From NCBI GenBank assembly GCA_029782475.1, contig JARPSM010000040.1, positions 1 through 36,010 on the forward strand: DNA of 36,010 nt, read 5' to 3'. Positions within the stretch are counted from its first letter, which is position 1. Each line of letters starts with the position of its first letter. The notes below the pieces were generated by a model that was not told the origin of the DNA, did not search any database, and worked only from the letters and a program-made list of their open reading frames with translations. A program made the translations under genes and the position numbers. This document shows, one piece after another, positions 23,246-31,813 of this stretch. This DNA is from Nitrososphaerota archaeon (GTDB lineage Archaea; Thermoproteota; Nitrososphaeria; Nitrososphaerales; Nitrosopumilaceae).

Positions 23246-24142
23246 TTATTCGGCCTTGGTTGTCACAGTTACCCCGTTCTCATTTGGAATGAAGGTATGT
23301 TCTGCTTGTGCTACTTTTTGTTCATTAACTTCAATTAGTACGGGATATGCTTGAACTGCTTTTTTCTTTACTAGGAAATCTAATAGTTCACGTGCTTCTT
23401 TTTCTTCCCATTCTTTTGTTAGCCATCTTAGGGCAAATGGCAACATGTTGCAATTCTCCCAGATGAAATCTAATAGTCTGTCTGCTTTGTCATTTTTTGT
23501 TTTCTTTCTTGAATTTAATGCAAAAATATTTTTTATATTTCCATTTCTAACAAATCCTCCAGCTTTCTCTGTTGTTACAAATGGTTCACATGCATAGGCT
23601 GAATTTTCTGAAAGTGAAAACCCTCCGATTGACCAAATATTTGGAATTGATTTACCTGCATGGATTGTATATTGATCCAATGAATGTCCGCTAAGATTTG
23701 CAATTGGTTTGTATCCCATTTTTTTAATTGTTGTTTCAATAGTTCGTCCAATATCACTTGCTTTTACACCTGTTTTTATCATTGACATTGCATTTCCTAA
23801 TGCTTCTTCAGCAGCTTGAACTAATCCGTCAAATTCTGCATCATAACAAACAGTTACTGCCGTATCTGCAATGTATCCATCAATTTGTGCACCTAGATCA
23901 ATTTTTACTAAATCGGTGTCTTTGATTGTAATTGGATCATTTGGTTCTGCAGTATAGTGTGCTGCAATTTCATTAATACTGGCATTTACTGGAAATGCAC
24001 ATTTGGCACCTCTTTTTTTAATTTCATGTTCTACTTTTTCACAAATTTCAAAGACTGTTTTACCTATCCAGTCTTTTACTCGTACCATTTCTCTTACTTC
24101 AGCTGCAATCTTACCTGCTTTGATGTATTGTTCTGTTTGCAC
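23246..24142 (-). CDS. map: Methionine aminopeptidase, type II
   Basis: 298 aa from GTG 24140-24142 (VQTEQYIKAGKIAAEVREM). It removes the initiator Met from nascent proteins. Metal ligands counted from this start: D82 (VKIDLG), D93 (YIADTA), H153 (LSGHSL), E186 (YACEPF) and the Glu of AQAEHTF near 283; H161 (TIHAG) is the substrate-binding His. A type II insertion is present between the His and Glu ligands. The frame is open upstream to 24295, but that extension reads through the tRNA-Pro gene on the other strand and is not family-like, so the GTG start is chosen. Confidence 0.95.
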   Translation of the reverse strand: MQTEQYIKAGKIAAEVREMVRVKDWIGKTVFEICEKVEHEIKKRGAKCAFPVNASINEIAAHYTAEPNDPITIKDTDLVKIDLGAQIDGYIADTAVTVCYDAEFDGLVQAAEEALGNAMSMIKTGVKASDIGRTIETTIKKMGYKPIANLSGHSLDQYTIHAGKSIPNIWSIGGFSLSENSAYACEPFVTTEKAGGFVRNGNIKNIFALNSRKKTKNDKADRLLDFIWENCNMLPFALRWLTKEWEEKEARELLDFLVKKKAVQAYPVLIEVNEQKVAQAEHTFIPNENGVTVTTKAE

Positions 24143-24214
24143 AATTTTGATCCTAAATTTGCCTTTAAAATGATTATCTGTGAAGCTTAAATTGGGCGAT
24201 TTTCTGGTTTTACT

Positions 24215-24288
24215 GGGATCGTGGTCTAGCTTGGTATGATTCTGCGTTTGGGACGCAGAGGTCGCGAATTCAAATTTCGCCGATCCCA
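24215..24288 (+). tRNA. tRNA-Pro (anticodon UGG)
   Basis: Acceptor stem GGGATCG/CGATCCC (24215-24221 with 24281-24287), anticodon stem CTGCG/CGCAG around loop TTTGGGA (anticodon TGG), T-stem GCGAA/TTCGC with loop TTCAAAT, and discriminator A at 24288. CCA is encoded next (24289-24291). No intron. The map gene lies in the opposite direction 72 bp away. A box C/D RNA candidate begins 45 bp after the CCA. Confidence 0.97.
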
Positions 24289-24335
24289 CCACCATATCAT
24301 CATTATCTTATTATCAAATCATATTCATATCCAAT

Positions 24336-24406
24336 TGCCGAGCAATGAGGAAGAGTTAGAGAAATGACTTTGAATGAAGTAAACTAATTGAGTCTGAGCT
24401 CCGGCA
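24336..24406 (+). ncRNA. Box C/D sRNA candidate
   Basis: Terminal stem TGCCGAGC (24336-24343) pairs with GCTC-C-GGCA (24398-24406, one bulged C). Directly inside are a box C-like ATGAGGA (24345-24351; consensus RTGATGA, one mismatch) and a perfect box D CTGA (24394-24397), the kink-turn arrangement. Internal boxes are weaker: ATGA near 24363 as D' and AATGAAG near 24373 as C'. The guide before D would be about AAACTAATTGAGT. It lies 45 bp after tRNA-Pro on the same strand and could share its transcript. If real it directs 2'-O-methylation of an unknown target. Confidence 0.42.
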
Positions 24407-24438
24407 CATTTTTATCAATTCTTGAGTTTTTTGTTTTA

Positions 24439-24684
24439 ATGCAATTTGAGAGACGTGATATAGTTTTGATTGTTGGAATTTTTCTAATTGTTCTTGGAAT
24501 TACACAATACGTCCCATTCCATTATTCTGCTTTGATAGGCGTTGGATTTTATTTTGTAATCAAATTATATGTTGAACGGCGACGAAAATCCATTGAAAAC
24601 AGTATTGGGGGCGGAATTTGCATGGAATGTGGCTCTAAAATCATTCAGGCAAAATGCCCAAAATGTGACTATCTTCAAGAATAA
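24439..24684 (+). CDS. Two-span membrane protein with C-terminal zinc ribbon, 81 aa
   Basis: From ATG 24439: QFERRDIVLIVGIFLIVLG, a second hydrophobic segment (SALIGVGFYFVIKLYVE), a basic patch (RRRKS), then CMECG ... CPKCDY, a half-ribbon of two CxxC motifs about 11 residues apart facing the cytoplasm. The longer reading from 24388 begins inside or at the end of the sRNA candidate and adds a poor N-terminus. Function unknown. Confidence 0.7.
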   Translation: MQFERRDIVLIVGIFLIVLGITQYVPFHYSALIGVGFYFVIKLYVERRRKSIENSIGGGICMECGSKIIQAKCPKCDYLQE

Positions 24685-24818
24685 TTTCTTGGTATGCCTT
24701 AATACTGAAAAATCAGGATATTTTTTGATGGTTTTAAGATATCTGACTTTAACAATTAGCTCAACTTTTCCTCAATTCCATTCTAAAATGAGTCTTTTAG
24801 CCAATCAAATTAGGAATC

Positions 24819-27800
24819 ATGATGAATAGTAACTTGATGCTAGTATTTTCTGTAATTCTTTTTGCTGGAATTTTAGCTCCTGCATATGCCGAGTCTACTG
24901 ATCATGTTGTGATTAATGAAGTTGACATTAATCCTCCTGGAGATGATGCAACATCTATTTCAGAATGGATTGAAATTTACAATCCAACTGGTTCTGATGT
25001 TGATATCAGTGGATGGGAAATTGCATCTACAACTGTACTTAAAAAAACAATGACCATTCCATATGGTACTATAATAAAATCTGAACAATTCATGACCTAC
25101 TCTTATCAGAATGTTTGGTTCACTGATACAAATGAATCAGTCGAACTAAGGGATGAAAATAATATAATTATTGATAAAACTCCTAATCTCACTGATGTCC
25201 AAAGTGACTTTACCTCTTGGCAGAGACTCTATGATGGGTATGATTTTGATAGTTCTGATGATTGGAAATTTGTAACTTCAACTACTGGTTCATCAAATGG
25301 CAAACTAGTTGAAACACATGATTCTGAAAGTGTTATAGTATCTGTTTCATCTGAAAAACCATATTATTTGTTTGGTGATGTTGCAGTAATCACTGGAAGT
25401 GTATCTGAAGAAATTTACATTGTAAAACCATTCTTCCAACCTGAACAAATTGTAATGACTATTACTGGTCCTAATTTTAATAAAATTATCACAATGTATC
25501 CTGATCTAAATCTTGAATATGATACAACGCTTAGCTTGCATCAAGTACTTGGAATTAATGAAGGCACTTATGATGTATCTGTAACTTATGCTGATGTCAC
25601 TACAAACACTACTTTTTCAGTAGGTTATGAAATAACTGAACAGGAAATTAAACAAGATGGAGAATTAAGCATCACCACTAATGAATCTCAATACATCCCT
25701 GGCCAAACTGTCTCAATTGTTGGATTTGCTTCTGAGATAATTCAATTTGAAGGAATGAAATTCACTGTGACTGATCCGGCTGGTACTTTGATTTCAAATG
25801 GAAATCTATATCCAGTAAATAATGAATTCAAAACTAGCATATATCTTACAACTGTTGATCCTCAGTATGGTGCCTATGAAATAATTGCTGAATATTCTGA
25901 TAAATCTGCCACTACATCATTTAAAGTTGTAGAGGATTTCAAAGAAGACATTCCAATATCATTATGGGTTGATAAAGTTGCATATGGTTTGGGTGATACT
26001 GTTTCCATTAGTGGTAGAGTGAATCATGTTTTTGTTAGTACTTTAGATTTAGAAATCGTACAAACTAAACAAACTTTTACCAGTTCATCTGGAAGTAGTG
26101 CTGGATTTAAAATTTTAGATGGTGTTACTTTGAATGGTGATGGTTCTTTTGATTATTCATTCGTTATTCCTGATAATCCTAATCGTTTAGGTACTTACAA
26201 AGTCACTACATCTCAAGATATTGGCTCTGCAACTATTATAGTCCCTGTTGTGGATGATCCTGAAAACTTTATTGCATCTAATGAACCATTAACTGTTCAA
26301 ACTGACAAAGATGTCTATGACTTTGGTGAGTCTATGAATATTCGAGGTTTTGTTGAAGATCCACATTCAAATTCAAACTATGGGGCTGGATCTATTGTCT
26401 CCATTTCAATTTCTCATGAAGATGGAAGTCCTTTAGAAATACTTACACAAACATCTAAGAGCAGCTTGTCATCTGGTGGTGCGATTGCTGGATATACTTT
26501 TTCTGCTGTCCCTGAAACCTCTGGACTGTATTCAATTGATGTTGATATCGCTCAAAATATTTTTACTGTGGGAAATTATATTGTGAAATCCCAATACGGT
26601 GATTTTACTATCACTACTACTTTTTCAGTAGTTGATTCCCTTGATTTAGAAGATGGGGCTAAGATCAATATTGATAAGGAAATTTATGGATTAGGTGAAA
26701 CTGTCCATATGACTGGAATTCTCCCTCCAACTGGTGATAACTCTGTATCTATTTCTGTCACTAGGCCTGATGGAACTACTGCTGAAACTGGTGCTTTAGT
26801 TGAAAATCAAAAATTTTCATGGGATTGGGATGTACCCGTATATGAGAAACCTCAAAAATTAAAAGATGATGAAGGTAGGGATGTTAGACTTTCTAATTAT
26901 GGCATTTACAAAATAAAGGTAGCAATCTCATCTGAAAGTATAGATATTTTCTTCAAAGTTTCAGCAGATCCTGAAAATGATACCCTATCTACAAATCCCT
27001 TGTTTGTATCTACTGAAAAATCTCTATACAAAGCTGGTGAGAGATTAAAAGTTTCAGGTAATGTAATTAAACGTGAACAGGGTGATGAGGGATTAATTGT
27101 TACAGAAAGAATCCAAATAAAAATTATTGATGCTATCTACCAAACAAAAGTTATTCATGAATCAAATGTTTATCCAAATCAAGGTGGTGAATTCACTAGT
27201 CTATTTGAATTACCTGCAACTATTTTCAGTGAAGGTGAATACATAGTTCGTGCAAATTACCTACAAACTCAAAGTGAATCTAGATTTAGTGTTGCAAATG
27301 ACTTTTCATTTGGTGGGGATGTAGATTTGTCTTTGTTGTTGAATACTGATCGATCTGAATATTATCCTGGTGATGCTGTAGAAATTTCTGGAAAACCTTC
27401 AAAATTAATTTATGTTGAAAAATTTAAAGTTAGTATACTTCAACAAATAGATAATGAAATTGATTGTGGTTCGTTTTACTGTGGAACAAATACTGGACCT
27501 GTAACCACCATTAGACCTAGTCCTTCAGCTTCATTTACACACCAATATGTGATTCCTGATGTGCCAACTGCAATTGGATCATACAAAGTTACAGTTGACG
27601 CCGATTTTGAAACAAAATCAATTATTTTTAACGTTATTGAAAAACCATACACTCCAAAACTTGACACTGTAATTGAAAAGGAAAATAGAATTTCAGAAAA
27701 AGTAATTTCTATATTCACTGAAGAAAAAACAACTGATGATACTACTATTGCACCTAGAGTTCTTTCAGGATCTTTAGTGACTCCAATTCGTGGGGATGAA

Positions 27801-28097
27801 TCTGATGTTAATCTTAAAGTTTCAACTGTGACTGGAACTTGCATTATTGGTCTTGATGCTGATTGCCTAGTTCGTGAATCCACACGTAAACCAGGTCAAA
27901 TTTATGATGTTGTTAAAGTTGATGGTATCAGTCTTAATGTGAGATATAGTGGGTCTGATGTCCGTTTAGAGAAATTTAGTATATTGCCTGAGTCCTCTAT
28001 AGAATTCTTACCTGATGTAAATTGGAATGTTGAGGTAATCAAAGATGAACAGGTTTCAAGATTTTACTATAAAGTCACTTACAAAACATTAGAGTAA
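24819..28097 (+). CDS. Secreted surface protein: lamin-tail domain plus seven Ig-like repeats
   Basis: 1092 aa. Signal peptide with probable cut after PAYA (residue 24). Residues about 28-125 form a lamin-tail-type domain (VINEVDINPPGDD, SEWIEIYNPTGSDVDISGWE, ESVELRDENNIIIDKTP). Then seven domains of 97-123 residues, each opening with a D/E-K-x-x-Y-x-x-G-[D/E/Q]-x-[V/M] pattern (starts near 177, 286, 383, 494, 617, 731 and 842), like MG2/bacterial Ig domains. The last 150 residues are beta-rich without repeat signature. There is no C-terminal membrane helix, so it is probably cell-surface-associated or released. Likely an S-layer-associated or adhesive protein; function not shown. Only three Cys pairs at most, all near the end. 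Confidence 0.85.
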   Translation: MMNSNLMLVFSVILFAGILAPAYAESTDHVVINEVDINPPGDDATSISEWIEIYNPTGSDVDISGWEIASTTVLKKTMTIPYGTIIKSEQFMTYSYQNVWFTDTNESVELRDENNIIIDKTPNLTDVQSDFTSWQRLYDGYDFDSSDDWKFVTSTTGSSNGKLVETHDSESVIVSVSSEKPYYLFGDVAVITGSVSEEIYIVKPFFQPEQIVMTITGPNFNKIITMYPDLNLEYDTTLSLHQVLGINEGTYDVSVTYADVTTNTTFSVGYEITEQEIKQDGELSITTNESQYIPGQTVSIVGFASEIIQFEGMKFTVTDPAGTLISNGNLYPVNNEFKTSIYLTTVDPQYGAYEIIAEYSDKSATTSFKVVEDFKEDIPISLWVDKVAYGLGDTVSISGRVNHVFVSTLDLEIVQTKQTFTSSSGSSAGFKILDGVTLNGDGSFDYSFVIPDNPNRLGTYKVTTSQDIGSATIIVPVVDDPENFIASNEPLTVQTDKDVYDFGESMNIRGFVEDPHSNSNYGAGSIVSISISHEDGSPLEILTQTSKSSLSSGGAIAGYTFSAVPETSGLYSIDVDIAQNIFTVGNYIVKSQYGDFTITTTFSVVDSLDLEDGAKINIDKEIYGLGETVHMTGILPPTGDNSVSISVTRPDGTTAETGALVENQKFSWDWDVPVYEKPQKLKDDEGRDVRLSNYGIYKIKVAISSESIDIFFKVSADPENDTLSTNPLFVSTEKSLYKAGERLKVSGNVIKREQGDEGLIVTERIQIKIIDAIYQTKVIHESNVYPNQGGEFTSLFELPATIFSEGEYIVRANYLQTQSESRFSVANDFSFGGDVDLSLLLNTDRSEYYPGDAVEISGKPSKLIYVEKFKVSILQQIDNEIDCGSFYCGTNTGPVTTIRPSPSASFTHQYVIPDVPTAIGSYKVTVDADFETKSIIFNVIEKPYTPKLDTVIEKENRISEKVISIFTEEKTTDDTTIAPRVLSGSLVTPIRGDESDVNLKVSTVTGTCIIGLDADCLVRESTRKPGQIYDVVKVDGISLNVRYSGSDVRLEKFSILPESSIEFLPDVNWNVEVIKDEQVSRFYYKVTYKTLE

Positions 28098-28133
28098 ATC
28101 CAAAATACTCTGTGTATCTTATTCTCTATTGAA

Positions 28134-28625
28134 ATGAAACTCCAAGTTTTAATGTTCTATCAAGATGATCCAAAAAAATGCACAGCTGCCAAAATGGTCA
28201 AATTTGGTCTTGCACAAAATATTAAAAAAATTGGTGCTAAAGGATTAGTCTTAGATCCATTTTCTGAAAAAACTTTACTTCCTAAAGACAAATCAATCAT
28301 TAATACAATAATTGGCATAGATTGTTCTTGGAATCTTGCTGATCAAGCATTTTCTAAAAAATTCTCTGGGATTAAAAGAAAATTACCTCCATTACTTGCT
28401 GGAAACCCTGTAAATTATTCAAAATTAAATAAATTGACTACTGTTGAGGCATTGGCTGCATCTTTGTTTATTTTAGGTTCTAGAGATCAGGCTTTGGAAT
28501 TGCTCAACAAATTCAAATGGGGTCATACTTTTTATGAATTAAATCAAAATCTTTTAGAGGAATATTCAAATCTTGAAAATGAATCACAAATAGATTTAAT
28601 TTTAAAAGATTATGGTTTGATTTGA
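28134..28625 (+). CDS. tsr3: Tsr3, rRNA aminocarboxypropyltransferase
   Basis: 163 aa, within the archaeal Tsr3 range. Family blocks: YQDDPKKCTAAKMVKFGLA near the start, LVLDPFSEKTLLPKD, IIGIDCSWN, and RKLPPLLAGNPVNYSKLNK with LTTVEALAASLFI. It transfers the aminocarboxypropyl group of SAM onto a modified uridine of small-subunit rRNA (acp on m1-pseudouridine in eukaryotes, after Nep1). The C-terminus overlaps the convergent binding-protein gene by 16 bp. Confidence 0.93.
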   Translation: MKLQVLMFYQDDPKKCTAAKMVKFGLAQNIKKIGAKGLVLDPFSEKTLLPKDKSIINTIIGIDCSWNLADQAFSKKFSGIKRKLPPLLAGNPVNYSKLNKLTTVEALAASLFILGSRDQALELLNKFKWGHTFYELNQNLLEEYSNLENESQIDLILKDYGLI

Positions 28626-31081
28626 TTTCTTTTTTTTACATATACTAGAATAATTATAACTAGTATGATTGGTATTGTCCAAAACCAGTACTCTGACTCT
28701 TTCTCAGCAAACTCTGTCTCCTCTGTAGTTGATATCGGCAAACCCCTTTCATTGTCACTTACAATAAAACTAGATTCATAAAAATCTGGTTTTAATACTG
28801 AATTTGATATTGCAAATATTTTGATGTTGTTTGCTCCTGTTCCCAAGTGGTTTGACTCTTCAGAAGATATTTTGATTGTTGCACTATTGTTGTCAACAAA
28901 GTATGTATCTGAACTAACATTTTCCCCATCACTGCCTGTTAAAAAATACAAAATTGAATCAGAGTTTTTTGTTTCAACAACTATGATAATTTCATCTCCT
29001 CTTTGAACTGATTTTTCAATCTCTATTTTTTCAATTGTTGGTACTTTTGCTTTTTCAAATTTTGCCCACTCTCCTTTTTTGAATGGATATGAATCATCCT
29101 CAAATGCAGTTACTTTGATGGTCCTTGATTCTGGTGAATATGATTCTAAATAAAATGGTCCGTTACTAATTACTGCATGCTGTTTATTCTGAATCCAGTC
29201 TATTGAAGAGTCATATCTGGATTGATAGTATTCTGAACTTTCATTGTTTTCAATAAATGATTGCGGGATGTGATTTGATTTTTTAAATTCTTTTAAATAT
29301 TCTTTTATCATGTTTGCATCATTTGTAATAATCAACGATAACCAGTTTACATTTTTACTTGTAGCCCCGGATCTTGAAAATGACACTTTACCATCCATTA
29401 CTGCTTTTTCCATGGCTGCTGTAATTTCCCAAGGTACTGTATTCCACAACACTGCCCATTCTGCAATTTCTCCTTCATCAAAATGCCAATAATCTACATA
29501 CACTTCGATGGTGTCCTCATCAATTTGATTTATCCCTTTGATTGTTTGGATACTTTGTGCAGCTCTTGGTGTGAATTCTGTATCAAATGTTTTATCATTT
29601 TCATCTGTTTGAGTTCCCCATTCAACTGTGAAATACAATGAATGTATGACATCATTCATATCCATTTTTTCACCATTGTGCCAATTACTGAATTTAAAAT
29701 CAAATGTTACCTTGCTTGTAGATTGTGAATTTGCCTCAACATTTACCCATTTTTGTAATGTTGGACTCCATATTTTAGATTCTTGAGGGATGCTGATTTT
29801 GTTATTTGGCCCTTGATTTTCAACTTCCCATGTTGCTCTTACGGGGAATGTTTTCCCAGTAAATGGATGTTTGAATGTTGCAGGATCTGAAATGATTCCC
29901 CAAATATGTATACTATAACTATCTCCAAACCCCATTATTGGATTCCATGCGCCTTGATAGATTTGCTTAACTCCAATCACTAATTCTTCATTATTGTTAT
30001 TTGCATTTATTGGAGTAAATCTACTTGGAACTCCTGCACCAAAATCGTTTACTATTCCACTAGTTTTTTCATTTACAACATATTGATCTATTTTACTTGC
30101 TAAAAAAACACGTACTGATTCATTAATCCCTTCTACAACTGCATCTTGAATTAACTTGGTTCTTTGTTCTGATGTTTCAAAATCTCCGGTGTAAATTTTC
30201 TGTGTTAATGAATCTAGTCTTTCATTTTTATAATTCCAGTATGAGGGATCATTGAATCCTGGCATATTTGAAAACCATGGGGAATACATTTGTCCCAATC
30301 CTACAGAATCATATTTTACAAATGCTGAACGCCCCCATCCTTCTGTATACAAATTCCATTTTACGTCTGAGGGATTTGAACCATATACCACGACAAATGC
30401 TTTATTCAAATCCCCAAATTCTTTTTTTACTGTAAATCCAATTTTTTCTAATTCTACTGATAATATCTCTCCAATTGATTTTCTCACTGGATCATCGCTT
30501 CTGATAAAAATTGTAATTTCAATTGGCTTTCCATTTATTTGCCATTTTTCATTAATTTTGGTTGCTCCTTTTTCGTTTAGACTTTTTGAGATGATTTGAT
30601 TTGCTAGTGTTGGATTATATCTAAAATTATACGTCTCTAACTGTTCAATTACTGTAAGGTATTCTGGGTCTGATGGACTATAGTATGAGATAATTGGTGA
30701 GCCGTATCCTCCCATCAGTTCATTCACAATTAATTTTCTATCTACTAGATAATTTAGAGCGAATCTTGTGTCTTTGCTTGAAAATGGATTAAATTTTTGA
30801 GATTCTGCAGGGTTTATCAGAATGCTGTATGATCCTCCGGCGGAATCAAACACCTGTAACCCTTCTCGGTTTTGGTTACTTTCTAGTCTATCTGGAGATA
30901 CTGTGAAATAATAAATGTCCAAATTTTCATTCCTCACCTCTTCTAATGCTGTATTTTCATCTAAATACTGAATAAATTTTACAGAATCAAAAAATGTATT
31001 TTTTTCTGCAAATGATTCATCATATACAATTGATGAAACTAAAAAAGCTAGTATGATAACTAGCACTTTATTCATATTCAT
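28610..31081 (-). CDS. Membrane-anchored family-5 solute-binding protein with swapped halves
   Basis: 823 aa: signal peptide (KVLVIILAFLVSSIVY ... SFA), two SBP_bac_5-like regions, an Ig-like stretch (about 690-780) and a C-terminal membrane helix (799-815) with a basic tail. In normal DppA/OppA proteins the order is LVVG...LDP, then YTFKLR..W.dG..mtA.DV, then GPY.l.., then the NP..D.R.R.Al.y.iDR block. Here NPFSSKDTRFALNYLVDRK comes first (98-116), and ELVIGVKQIYQGAWNPIMG (366-384), VTFDFKFSNWHNGEKMDMND (458-477) and SNGPFYLESY (639-648) follow. This is the order of a circular permutation. No permease or ATPase gene is near. Ligand unknown (peptide or nickel in relatives). Confidence 0.82.
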   Translation of the reverse strand: MNMNKVLVIILAFLVSSIVYDESFAEKNTFFDSVKFIQYLDENTALEEVRNENLDIYYFTVSPDRLESNQNREGLQVFDSAGGSYSILINPAESQKFNPFSSKDTRFALNYLVDRKLIVNELMGGYGSPIISYYSPSDPEYLTVIEQLETYNFRYNPTLANQIISKSLNEKGATKINEKWQINGKPIEITIFIRSDDPVRKSIGEILSVELEKIGFTVKKEFGDLNKAFVVVYGSNPSDVKWNLYTEGWGRSAFVKYDSVGLGQMYSPWFSNMPGFNDPSYWNYKNERLDSLTQKIYTGDFETSEQRTKLIQDAVVEGINESVRVFLASKIDQYVVNEKTSGIVNDFGAGVPSRFTPINANNNNEELVIGVKQIYQGAWNPIMGFGDSYSIHIWGIISDPATFKHPFTGKTFPVRATWEVENQGPNNKISIPQESKIWSPTLQKWVNVEANSQSTSKVTFDFKFSNWHNGEKMDMNDVIHSLYFTVEWGTQTDENDKTFDTEFTPRAAQSIQTIKGINQIDEDTIEVYVDYWHFDEGEIAEWAVLWNTVPWEITAAMEKAVMDGKVSFSRSGATSKNVNWLSLIITNDANMIKEYLKEFKKSNHIPQSFIENNESSEYYQSRYDSSIDWIQNKQHAVISNGPFYLESYSPESRTIKVTAFEDDSYPFKKGEWAKFEKAKVPTIEKIEIEKSVQRGDEIIIVVETKNSDSILYFLTGSDGENVSSDTYFVDNNSATIKISSEESNHLGTGANNIKIFAISNSVLKPDFYESSFIVSDNERGLPISTTEETEFAEKESEYWFWTIPIILVIIILVYVKKRNQIKP

Positions 31082-31100
31082 TATTTTAAAACCATATACT

Positions 31101-31149
31101 AAAACCTATATAATAATACCCTGGTATTATTAGCTGATAAAACCTATAT
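31101..31149. promoter_or_regulatory. Divergent promoter with 10+10 bp palindrome and direct repeats
   Basis: TAATAATACC (31111-31120) and GGTATTATTA (31123-31132) are perfect inverted copies with a 2-bp centre. The flanks carry direct copies of AAAACCTATAT (31101-31111 and 31139-31149), which include TATA-like sequence. The downstream copy is about 26 bp before TTG 31175, and the minus-strand TATATA at about 31106-31112 is about 27 bp before ATG 31081. Thus both start sites are leaderless-like and the palindrome lies between or over both TATA boxes, ideal for one regulator acting on both genes. Confidence 0.6.
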
Positions 31150-31174
31150 TTCTATCATGAATCAAACACAATAA

Positions 31175-31813
31175 TTGAAAATTCATCCTAAAATGATAAT
31201 TGGGTTACAGGGAATTATACAAGGCGGTATCTCCGTTCAAGATTTTTGTGCTGTTACAAAAATGAGTGATGTTGAATCTAAAACAATTCTAGATGAATTT
31301 ATTAAAAATGATATTGGAACAAAAGATGATGATAATTCATATATTTTTGAAGATGGCGATAAACTAAAAATTGCAATATCCTTACTTGAAAAAGGCTACC
31401 CTATAGATGAAATTGCAGTTGCACTAGAATGGCGGGATTTTGAGGGTTTAACTGCAGAAATTTTATCTGAAAAAAACTTTGCAGTCATGAAAAATATGAT
31501 GTTGACAAAACCTCGAATGGAAATTGATGTTGTTGGAATTAGACTTGGAGTTGCAATTTTAATTGATTGTAAACATTGGAAACGTAATAGTGAATCTGCC
31601 TTATCGACTATGGTGAAAAAACAAATTGCTAGGGCAAAACATTATGTTGAAAAAACCCCTGGGGCTATTGCTGTACCTGTGATTGTAACTCTATATCAGG
31701 ATAAAATTGATTTTATTGAGAATGTACCCATAGTCCCAATTTTTCAATTTGCTTCATTTATTGATGAATTTTATGGAAATATTGATCAAATGAATACTAT
31801 AGGAACAGACTAG
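31175..31813 (+). CDS. PD-(D/E)XK nuclease-like protein with N-terminal HTH
   Basis: 212 aa. The N-terminal ~90 residues look like a winged helix (IIQGGISVQDFCAVTKMSD, then LEKGYPIDEIAVALEWRDF). The C-terminal part has the restriction-endonuclease-like core: MEIDVVGIRLG (D118), then ILIDCKHWKR (D131, K133), an E/D-x-K signature, followed by MVKKQIARAKHYVEK. Similar to Mrr-type and other archaeal PD-(D/E)XK proteins; DNA cleavage is likely but not certain. Start is TTG 31175; ATG 31193 (MIIGLQG) is the alternative. Its 3' end overlaps the DUF2070 gene by 17 bp. Confidence 0.75.
   Translation: MKIHPKMIIGLQGIIQGGISVQDFCAVTKMSDVESKTILDEFIKNDIGTKDDDNSYIFEDGDKLKIAISLLEKGYPIDEIAVALEWRDFEGLTAEILSEKNFAVMKNMMLTKPRMEIDVVGIRLGVAILIDCKHWKRNSESALSTMVKKQIARAKHYVEKTPGAIAVPVIVTLYQDKIDFIENVPIVPIFQFASFIDEFYGNIDQMNTIGTD

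Noticed and set aside
24143-24295. N-terminal extension of the map reading frame
   Set aside because: It runs through tRNA-Pro on the opposite strand and is not family-like; GTG 24140-24142 gives the normal type II start.
24289-24335. Integration (att) site at the tRNA-Pro 3' end
   Set aside because: No second copy of the tRNA 3' end and no integrase nearby in the window.
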